In this document: piece by piece, positions 1 to 4,580 of the stretch | How positions within the stretch are numbered: the first letter of the stretch is position 1 | How the letters are laid out: every line of letters starts with the position of its first letter | NCBI GenBank assembly: GCA_016209865.1 | Contig: JACQVL010000135.1 | Location: forward strand, 1-6,249 | Direction: 5' to 3' | DNA from: Candidatus Latescibacterota bacterium | GTDB lineage: Bacteria > JAAXHH01 > JACQVL01 | DNA: 6,249 nucleotides | Notes under the pieces: generated by a model | Database searches by the model: none | What the model saw: only the letters and a program-made list of their open reading frames with translations | Told to the model about the DNA's origin: nothing | Translations under genes and position numbers: made by a program

Positions 1-8
1 GCTGTCCA

Positions 9-164
9 TCACTCATTCCCGCCACACTGCGGCCGCCGTCGTGATCCTGACCGGCGAATGAGATCTTTGGCCATTTGGTATAGCCGCACGACCGTCAGCA
101 TCGGGTCACGCTCATCGTGCACGCAGGCGAACGCGTTCCGCGCTCGCTGCAAGCCGCCCGGCAC
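9..164 (-). CDS. Questionable small ORF, 51 codons
   Basis: A minus-strand frame runs from GTG at 164 to TGA at 9-11, with an in-frame stop just upstream of the GTG. The middle part reads like protein (for example VHDERDPMLTVVRLYQMAK, with ATG at 101), while the last ten residues are Arg/Gly-rich and look like out-of-frame GC-rich DNA. GGGAGG sits directly against the GTG with no spacer; a TTG at 152 would be 12 nt from it, so neither start is well supported. A second minus frame, from about 95 to the left edge, also looks protein-like, so this could be the remnant of a frameshifted gene cut off by the repeat at 177-204. I do not recognise a family. It may equally be chance, as GC-rich DNA readily yields open frames. 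Confidence 0.15.
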   Translation of the reverse strand: MPGGLQRARNAFACVHDERDPMLTVVRLYQMAKDLIRRSGSRRRPQCGGNE

Positions 165-176
165 CCTCCCTGGGCC

Positions 177-204
177 TTGTCACTCGTCACTTGTCACTCG
201 TCAC
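177..204. repeat. Tandem heptamer repeat (TYGTCAC)x4
   Basis: Two exact, adjacent 14-bp copies of TTGTCACTCGTCAC (177-190 and 191-204), which is four heptamers alternating TTGTCAC and TCGTCAC. The array lies 13 nt past the ABC-F stop codon. Short GTGACGAGTGAC-type arrays of this kind occur between genes in some GC-rich environmental genomes. No function is apparent from the sequence. Confidence 0.8.
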
Positions 205-217
205 TGTTCTTGTCCGA

Positions 218-2152
218 TCACCGACCACTGCTTTCGCTTTCCATCGCCTTCGTCAATTCTTCCCATTTCCTGTACAGGTCGTCCAGGTCGGCCGTGGCCT
301 TCATGTAGGCTCGTCCGGCTTCTGCCACCTTGACGGGGTCGGTGTAGACCCGCTCGTCGTTCAACGCCTGTTCGAGTTGCCTGACCTGCGCTTCCTGCGT
401 CTGGATGGCCGCTTCCAGGTCGTCGACCGCTTGCCGCTGTTTCCTGAGCCGGGCGGCGGCCGGGTCGGTCTGGCGGGGCTTCACGGCCGGCGTTGGAACT
501 GGCGGGGCGAGGTGTGCCTCATCCCGCCGCCCGTCCTCCTGCGCCTTCGCCAGGCGGTACGCCCGGTAACTGGAATAATCCCCATCCCATCGAGCGATGC
601 CCTGATCGTCGAAGATCAGCAATTCCCGCGCCACCTGGTCGAGGAAGTACCGGTCGTGGGAGACGACGAGCAGGGTGCCGGGGTACTCCTGGAGCGCCTG
701 CTCGAGGGCATGGCGGGAGGGAATATCCAGATGGTTCGTCGGCTCGTCGAGGATGAGCACGTTCGGTTCCGCGAAGATGAGCCTGGCTAACACCAGCCGG
801 CCCTGCTCCCCTCCGCTCAGGTTGCCCACCTTCTTGAAGGCGTCGTCCCCGCTGAACAGAAACCGGCCGAGGATCGCCCGGATCGTCTCCTCCGCCATCG
901 TCGGGCGGACGGCCCAGAGCTCCGCCAGGACCGTCCGCTCCCGCGACAGCCCGGCGCGTTCCTGGTCGTAATACCCAACCCGGACGGACGCGCCGACCCG
1001 CACCGTGCCCGACGTCGGCTGTTCCCGTCCTAAGATCAGACGGAGGAGGGTCGTCTTCCCGCATCCGTTCGGCCCGATGATGCCGATCCGGTCTTCCCGG
1101 CGGACGTGGAGGGTCAGGTCGGTGAAGAGCGTCCGGTCGCCGTACCTCTTCGAGGCCCGGTCGATCATCACCACGTCGTCCCCGCTGCGCGTCCTGGTCG
1201 TGAAGCGGAGGCTTGCCGCCCGTGCCGTGTCGTGAGGACGCTCGATCCGCTCTAACCGTTCGAGCATCTTCCGCCGTCCTTGCGCCTGCTTCGTCTTCTG
1301 TCCGGCGATGTTCCGCCGGATGAACTCTTCCGTCCGGACGATCATCTCCTGCTGTTGCTCGTACAGCCGCTCCTGCGTCTTCAGTCGCTCCTCTTTCAGG
1401 ACGAGGTACCGGGAGTAATTCCCCGGAGAGGCATGGAGGGTCTGGCCGGTGAGTTCGACGATCGTCGTGACCGTGTTGTCTAAGAAATACCGGTCGTGCG
1501 AGACGAGGAGGATAGCGCCGCGGGACTCGCTGAGGTACCGTTCCAGCCATTCGGTCGCTGCCATGTCGAGGTGGCTCTCCGGCTCGTCTAAGAGGAGGAG
1601 GTCGGCGTCGCTCAGGAGGAGCCGGGCCAGGCCCAGCCGGGTCTTCTGGCCGCCGCTCAGGACGCGTGTCGGGAGGGACAGGTCAGCCTCGGTGAAGCCC
1701 AGGCCGAAGAGGACGGCTTCCGCCCGGTGCCGGTAGGCGTAACCGCCCGCTCGCTCGTACGCCTCCTGCAGGCGGCCATACCGGGCGAGCAGCCGTCGGG
1801 CGTCCTCCTCTGCGGCCTGCGACTGGCCGAGCGCGTGTTCGACCTCGCGCAGTTCCCGTTCGAGGTCGTGGATGGCGGTGAGTCCGCTGATCGCCTCATC
1901 CAGGACGGTGCGTTCCGGGTCGAGAGTGGGGTCCTGGGTCAGATACCCGATCCGGCAGCCGGACTGGCGGATGACCTCTCCCCCATCCGGGGCGAGCAGG
2001 CCGGCGATCAGCTTCAGGACGGTCGTCTTCCCGGCCCCGTTCGACCCGATCAGGCCGGCATGCTGGCCGGGCTCGATCCCCCAGGATGCCTCCCGGAGGA
2101 TCATCTGCGCCCCGTAGTGTTTGGAGACGCGATGGAGTCTCACGAAGGGCAT
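218..2152 (-). CDS. ABC-F family ATPase, Uup-like, 644 aa
   Basis: A cytoplasmic, membrane-span-free protein with two fused ABC ATPase domains. NBD1 has Walker A GSNGAGKTT (36-44), signature LSGGQ (165-169), Walker B with DEPESHLD (189-196) and H-loop SHD (218-220). NBD2 has Walker A GPNGCGKTT (360-368), LSGGE (445-449), DEPTNHLD (469-476) and SHD (498-500). The charged helical linker at about 245-312 corresponds to the P-site tRNA interaction motif of ABC-F proteins. A proline-rich hinge (about 549-565) leads to a charged coiled-coil tail (about 565-638), as in Uup. Known ABC-F proteins bind the ribosomal E site and affect stalled ribosomes, translation factors or ribosome-targeting antibiotics; which role applies here is not readable. 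NBD1 has ESHLD where the family usual is TNHLD. I chose ATG 2152 because homologues begin with a similar short strand; an in-frame TTG at 2161 is possible. Neither has a Shine-Dalgarno at normal distance; the nearest, GGAGGAG at 2178-2184, fits a short leader ORF instead. Confidence 0.93.
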   Translation of the reverse strand: MPFVRLHRVSKHYGAQMILREASWGIEPGQHAGLIGSNGAGKTTVLKLIAGLLAPDGGEVIRQSGCRIGYLTQDPTLDPERTVLDEAISGLTAIHDLERELREVEHALGQSQAAEEDARRLLARYGRLQEAYERAGGYAYRHRAEAVLFGLGFTEADLSLPTRVLSGGQKTRLGLARLLLSDADLLLLDEPESHLDMAATEWLERYLSESRGAILLVSHDRYFLDNTVTTIVELTGQTLHASPGNYSRYLVLKEERLKTQERLYEQQQEMIVRTEEFIRRNIAGQKTKQAQGRRKMLERLERIERPHDTARAASLRFTTRTRSGDDVVMIDRASKRYGDRTLFTDLTLHVRREDRIGIIGPNGCGKTTLLRLILGREQPTSGTVRVGASVRVGYYDQERAGLSRERTVLAELWAVRPTMAEETIRAILGRFLFSGDDAFKKVGNLSGGEQGRLVLARLIFAEPNVLILDEPTNHLDIPSRHALEQALQEYPGTLLVVSHDRYFLDQVARELLIFDDQGIARWDGDYSSYRAYRLAKAQEDGRRDEAHLAPPVPTPAVKPRQTDPAAARLRKQRQAVDDLEAAIQTQEAQVRQLEQALNDERVYTDPVKVAEAGRAYMKATADLDDLYRKWEELTKAMESESSGR

Positions 2153-2169
2153 GGATACCAAAAAGCCAT
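2140..2169 (-). CDS. Possible nine-codon leader ORF of the ABC-F gene
   Basis: ATG at 2167-2169 stands 8 nt behind a near-perfect Shine-Dalgarno, GGAGGAG, and opens a nine-codon frame, MAFWYPCPS, that stops at TGA 2140-2142. The stop lies 8 nt inside the ABC-F coding region, so the leader overlaps the ABC-F ATG (2150-2152) in another frame. Its ATG lies within the descending arm of the hairpin at 2163-2191. Leader peptides controlling ABC-F resistance genes by ribosome stalling or attenuation are known from other bacteria, so the arrangement is suggestive. It could also be accidental, or serve as translational coupling, since the ABC-F start has no Shine-Dalgarno of its own. Too short for homology evidence. 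Confidence 0.3.
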   Translation of the reverse strand: MAFWYPCPS

Positions 2170-2191
2170 GGAAGAAACTCCTCCATGGCTT
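2163..2191 (-). terminator. Hairpin before the ABC-F gene: terminator or attenuator
   Basis: On the minus strand a 10-bp perfect stem, AAGCCATGGA / TCCATGGCTT (arms 2182-2191 and 2163-2172), closes a 9-nt loop and is followed by a run of T ending at 2160. This matches an intrinsic terminator in form, though the stem is only half GC. It would end transcripts of the hydratase/small-protein pair 49 nt after the stop at 2240. Because it sits only 10 nt before the ABC-F ATG and encloses the GGAGGAG at 2178-2184 in its loop region, it could instead act as an attenuator or control ribosome access. Confidence 0.5.
2178..2184 (-). promoter_or_regulatory. Strong Shine-Dalgarno GGAGGAG
   Basis: GGAGGAG lies 8 nt before ATG 2169 (the leader ORF) and 25 nt before ATG 2152 (the ABC-F start). 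By spacing it serves the leader ORF and not the ABC-F gene directly. Its first bases fall in the hairpin stem and the rest in the loop. Confidence 0.5.
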
Positions 2192-2239
2192 CAGCGCTGA
2201 TGGTCTGAGGACGTGTTGAGTCGGGACGAGCGGATCGGC

Positions 2240-2614
2240 CTATCGCTTGTGGCTCTGGTTCTCGACGAGCTTCCCCTTCTCATACCATTCGATAAAGTTA
2301 AAGACACCTTTTCGGATAATCCCGCGCGGGTTGCCGTGGATATCGACCCGATCACTCCGGAGGGTGACGATGTTGGTCTTCGTCCCGATTTTCTCGTCCG
2401 CCACGACCGCCCGAGCGACGAAGAATTTCCCGTCCTGTTTACAGACACCGAAGTCGAGTTTTTTGCGGATGAGGTCCTGGACACAGAACTCGACCGCATC
2501 CCGTTTCTCGAATTCACCCGTGACCTGGATGAATTCTCCTTCGACCTCTCCCAACAGCATAGTAGCAGACCCTTTCTTTCGACGTGTGTCGGCAGGGCGG
2601 GGGGTTTTTTTCAT
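2240..2614 (-). CDS. Small hypothetical protein, 124 aa (or 106 aa)
   Basis: I do not recognise the family. From ATG 2614 the product begins with a basic, disordered-looking stretch (1-18, rich in Lys, Arg and Pro), followed by an apparently folded core of alternating hydrophobic and charged residues (19-117) with two cysteines (C44, C58), and a Lys/Arg-rich end. There is no signal peptide or membrane span, so it is probably cytoplasmic. The hydratase stop is 7 nt upstream and AAAGGA at its 3' end could serve ATG 2614, but the spacing (13 nt) is long. An internal ATG at 2560 (residue 19) has AAGGG 9 nt upstream and would give a 106-residue protein consisting of the core alone; I rate the two starts about equal. 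Base composition is unlike its neighbours: 29 of 60 G+C in 2281-2340 and again in 2521-2580, against 45 of 60 in 5041-5100. Probably cotranscribed with the hydratase. Confidence 0.72.
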   Translation of the reverse strand: MKKTPRPADTRRKKGSATMLLGEVEGEFIQVTGEFEKRDAVEFCVQDLIRKKLDFGVCKQDGKFFVARAVVADEKIGTKTNIVTLRSDRVDIHGNPRGIIRKGVFNFIEWYEKGKLVENQSHKR

Positions 2615-2621
2615 CCTGGCA

Positions 2622-3401
2622 TCACCGTCCTTTAAACGTCGGTTGGCGCTTTTCCAGGAACGCCGCGATCCCTTCAGCTTTGTCCTCAGTCGAGCAGACC
2701 TCGCCGAATCGTCTCGCCTCGAACGCTAAGGCAGCGTCCAGCGTGCGGTCGAGTCCGGCGTTGACGCATTCTTTCATCAGACGGAGCGCGATCGCCCCTT
2801 TACTGGCGAGCGTCTGAGCCAGTTCCTGGACGGCCGTCATCAAGTCGGCCGCCGGAACCACCCGGTTGACCAGGCCGATGCGATACGCTTCGGCCGCATC
2901 GATCATCGCTCCGGTCATCATCAATTCGAGCGCCCGGCCTCGTCCGATCAGGCGGGGGAGCCGCTGCGTGCCTCCGGCGCCGGGGATGATGCCGAGGTTG
3001 ATCTCCGGCTGGCCAAACCGCGCGTTCTCCGACGCGACCCGGAGATCACACGCCATCGCTAACTCACAGCCGCCGCCCAGGGCCACCCCGTTGACGGCCG
3101 CGATGATCGGCTTGTCCAGTCCTTCCATCCGGGTGCACAGGGCATGCCAGGATTGCGCCATCGCCTCCGCCTCGGTCCGTCCCTGGTCGCCGATCTCCCG
3201 GATATCGGCGCCCGCCGCGAACGCCCGGTCCCCGCTGCCCGTCAGGATGACCACGCGCGCGGTGTCGTCACGATCGACCTCTTCACACACCGCCCGCAAC
3301 TCATCCCGCACCATCGTATTGATCGCGTTCACCGGAGGGCGGTTGAGCGTAACCGTGACGATCCCGTCGTGTCGCTCTACCACGATCGTCTGAAAACCCA
3401 T
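2622..3401 (-). CDS. Enoyl-CoA hydratase (crotonase family), 259 aa
   Basis: Should hydrate trans-2-enoyl-CoA to 3-hydroxyacyl-CoA in the cytoplasm, as in beta-oxidation or related acyl-CoA breakdown. The oxyanion-hole segment AFAAGADI is at 60-67, the second one GVALGGGCE at 105-113, and the catalytic glutamates are E113 (GGGCE) and E133 (GQPE), 20 residues apart as in the classical hydratase (Glu144/Glu164 of rat mitochondrial enzyme). IIPGAGGTQRLPRLIGR follows at 138-154, and the C terminus (EGIAAFLEKRQPTF) is typical. Both glutamates argue for true hydratase activity over the isomerase or dehalogenase branches; chain-length preference cannot be read. ATG 3401 is preferred over an upstream in-frame start at 3494 because AAAGGAG lies 6 nt before it, the length is that of the family, and the extra 31 residues would translate a promoter-proximal palindrome. 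No other beta-oxidation gene is in the window. Expressed from the promoter at 3515-3543. Confidence 0.95.
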   Translation of the reverse strand: MGFQTIVVERHDGIVTVTLNRPPVNAINTMVRDELRAVCEEVDRDDTARVVILTGSGDRAFAAGADIREIGDQGRTEAEAMAQSWHALCTRMEGLDKPIIAAVNGVALGGGCELAMACDLRVASENARFGQPEINLGIIPGAGGTQRLPRLIGRGRALELMMTGAMIDAAEAYRIGLVNRVVPAADLMTAVQELAQTLASKGAIALRLMKECVNAGLDRTLDAALAFEARRFGEVCSTEDKAEGIAAFLEKRQPTFKGR

Positions 3402-3407
3402 GCGGGA

Positions 3408-3414
3408 CTCCTTT
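3408..3414 (-). promoter_or_regulatory. Ribosome binding site of the enoyl-CoA hydratase
   Basis: AAAGGAG, 6 nt before ATG 3401. This decides the start codon in favour of 3401 over the longer open frame reaching 3494. Confidence 0.85.
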
Positions 3415-3429
3415 GATTGGGGGCACGGC

Positions 3430-3459
3430 TGTAGGGGCGCAGGATTCTGCGCCCCTACA
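3430..3459. repeat. Perfect palindrome TGTAGGGGCGCAG-gatt-CTGCGCCCCTACA
   Basis: Two 13-nt arms (3430-3442 and 3447-3459) are exact reverse complements around a 4-nt loop. The element lies in the predicted 5' UTR of the hydratase, 28 nt before its Shine-Dalgarno-to-ATG region begins, and would form a very stable RNA stem there. No T-run follows, so it is not a standard terminator. GTAGGGGCGC...GCGCCCCTAC elements are dispersed intergenic repeats in several GC-rich bacterial lineages, so it is more likely a mobile or REP-like repeat than a gene-specific regulator, though an effect on this transcript is possible. Confidence 0.85.
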
Positions 3460-3514
3460 ACACCCCGACAACGATGACCCGTTGTGATCGTCAAATCTCA
3501 TCAGGAACACATCT

Positions 3515-3543
3515 AAAATAAAGCCCTGCCAATACCTTGTCAA
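3515..3543 (-). promoter_or_regulatory. Sigma70-type promoter for the enoyl-CoA hydratase
   Basis: On the minus strand a perfect -35 TTGACA (3538-3543) is followed by a 17-nt spacer and a -10 TATTTT (3515-3520, four of six consensus bases including T1, A2 and T6). The predicted start site is near 3507, giving a 5' UTR of about 105 nt. A-tracts upstream of the -35 (AAAAA at 3556-3560, AAAAATT around 3568-3573) are placed like an UP element. This is the only AT-rich intergenic stretch in the window, which supports a real promoter driving the hydratase and the small gene after it. Confidence 0.7.
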
Positions 3544-3629
3544 TAGACTCGACGATTTTTCCTTACAATTTTTGAGTTATCAGAGAGTTATGAGGACGAT
3601 GTTGGGAGAGAGTGGGGGAATAGAAGGGG

Positions 3630-3641
3630 TGTCATCTTGAG
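3630..3641. repeat. Degenerate partial copy of the neighbouring repeat arm
   Basis: TGTCATCTTGAG matches the first 12 bases of the larger repeat (TGTCACCCTGAG at 3656-3667) at 10 of 12 positions, in the same orientation. It looks like a decayed fragment of another copy. Confidence 0.4.
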
Positions 3642-3655
3642 AACCGCTCACACCA

Positions 3656-3720
3656 TGTCACCCTGAGCGCAGCGAAGGGTCTCGGAGACAATGAGATGCT
3701 TCGCTTCGCTCAGCATGACA
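3656..3720. repeat. Large imperfect inverted repeat (28-bp arms)
   Basis: Arms 3656-3683 and 3693-3720 are reverse complements at 23 of 28 positions around a 9-nt loop. The arms carry CTGAGCGCAGCGAAGG and CTTCGCTTCGCTCAGCATGACA-type cores, the well-known TCATCCTGAGCGAAGCGAAGGATCTC family of short intergenic repeats found in many environmental bacteria. It lies 39 nt past the phosphatase stop. The RNA would fold into a long stem that could protect or end that transcript, but there is no T-run. Mismatches between the arms suggest an ageing element or two independently inserted copies in opposite orientation. Confidence 0.8.
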
Positions 3721-3759
3721 AGGAAGGAGCGAGCCTGTTTCCTGGTGTTTGCCGGTCGA

Positions 3760-4551
3760 TCAGCCTGCAGCCTCTATCCCCCTGGCGTCAGCCGTCCGGG
3801 GTCGTTGAACGACCATCATGGCCACATCATCACGGGGCGGGAACGTCATGAACGCGGAGACGTTCGTGTAGATCGTCTCAACCAGACGCTGAGGGTCAGC
3901 CTGGTGATGGGCGATGAGGAGGGCGCGTAACCGCCCTTCGGAGAATTCTTCCTCGTCGGCGTTCGAGGCTTCCGTCACCCCATCCGTATAGAGCAACAAG
4001 GTATCGCCCGGGTCGAGCCGGGTTTCCCCCTGTTCGTACGAACCCTGCGGAAACAGGCCCAGGGGTATCCCGCCCTTCCGCAAGTCTTCAATCTGTCCGG
4101 CTTGGGCGTGGAGGATGATCGGGAAAGGATGGCCGGCGTTCGTGTACGTCAGCCGGTACGACTGCGGGTCGAGGATTCCATAGAACGCCGTGACGAACGC
4201 GTGGGGGGCCAGATCATGCGCCAGGAGCGCGTTGACTCGTCGGATCACCTCGTGCGGGGGAACCTGACCCGCAGCCTGCACGCGGAAGAGCGCATGGGCC
4301 TCCGCCATGATGCGGGCGGCGGCAACCCCGTGTCCGCTCGCATCCGCGATGATCAGGCCGACCCGACCATCCGGGAGGTCGATCAAGCCGTAATAATCTC
4401 CGCCCACAGCCTGGCATGGGACGTTCAGGACGCCCACACGCAGAGCGGGGGCCTGGGACGCGCGTTCCGGGCGGAACGTGCCCTGGCGGCGCGCCTCGTG
4501 CTGCCGCACGAGGCGATGGGGGGTTGCGGGTGCGTTCATCTGGGTGATCAT
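3760..4551 (-). CDS. PP2C-family SpoIIE/RsbU-type serine phosphatase, 263 aa
   Basis: A stand-alone metal-dependent phosphatase domain. The expected metal-binding aspartates are all present: D52 in GGDYY, D70 in ADASGHG, D190 in YTDGVTE and D241/D242 in RDDVAMMVV; also NAGHPFP at 138-144 and GIPLGLF at 161-167. Relatives dephosphorylate phosphoserine on anti-anti-sigma (STAS) proteins in partner-switching control of sigma factors or other outputs. There is no PAS, GAF, receiver, HAMP or membrane domain; only about 35 residues precede the domain, so any sensing must come from a partner. No STAS or anti-sigma kinase gene is in the window. I chose ATG 4551 because AAGGGA lies 9 nt upstream; the longer frame from 4602 would overlap the preceding gene and has no supported start. 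The gene begins 29 nt after the ThDP enzyme stop, so an operon is likely. Confidence 0.9.
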   Translation of the reverse strand: MITQMNAPATPHRLVRQHEARRQGTFRPERASQAPALRVGVLNVPCQAVGGDYYGLIDLPDGRVGLIIADASGHGVAAARIMAEAHALFRVQAAGQVPPHEVIRRVNALLAHDLAPHAFVTAFYGILDPQSYRLTYTNAGHPFPIILHAQAGQIEDLRKGGIPLGLFPQGSYEQGETRLDPGDTLLLYTDGVTEASNADEEEFSEGRLRALLIAHHQADPQRLVETIYTNVSAFMTFPPRDDVAMMVVQRPRTADARGIEAAG

Positions 4552-4560
4552 CGTCCGGCG

Positions 4561-4566
4561 TCCCTT
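4561..4566 (-). promoter_or_regulatory. Ribosome binding site of the phosphatase
   Basis: AAGGGA, 9 nt before ATG 4551, in the short gap after the ThDP enzyme stop. It supports 4551 over the upstream in-frame ATG at 4602. Confidence 0.6.
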
Positions 4567-4580
4567 CCCGTTCCAATCGT

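Larger units (their letters stand above)
1..217. other. Left flank without a confident gene
   Basis: This stretch lies downstream of the ABC-F stop codon. It holds the heptamer repeat at 177-204 and no clear GC-rich hairpin followed by a T-run that would serve as a terminator. Three short frames look slightly protein-like but none is convincing: a minus-strand frame from GTG 164 to TGA 9-11 (entered separately), another minus frame open from about position 95 to the left edge, and a plus-strand frame open from base 2 to a TGA at 59-61 that could be the last 19 codons of a convergent gene. With so little sequence I cannot choose between them. Confidence 0.5.

Noticed and set aside
191-790. 199-codon plus-strand ORF
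   Set aside because: It lies antisense to the ABC-F gene, whose motifs are unambiguous. GC-rich coding DNA commonly leaves the complementary frame open, and the translation lacks any motif.
519-1550. 343-codon minus-strand ORF within the ABC-F gene
   Set aside because: Same strand, shifted frame of the ABC-F gene; the Arg/Gly/Asp/Pro-rich translation is typical of an out-of-frame reading.
2191-2200. 10-bp palindrome TCAGCGCTGA as an operator
   Set aside because: Short and self-complementary by chance often enough in GC-rich DNA; no promoter element or second copy supports it.
3430-3459. Intrinsic terminator
   Set aside because: The stem is strong but no T-run follows on either strand, and on the minus strand it would block the gene's own promoter.
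3402-3494. 31-residue N-terminal extension of the hydratase
   Set aside because: The AAAGGAG Shine-Dalgarno points to 3401, crotonases start there, and the extension would translate the palindrome repeat.
3402-3759. CRISPR array
   Set aside because: The repeats are inverted arms and unrelated palindromes, with no regular direct repeats or spacers.
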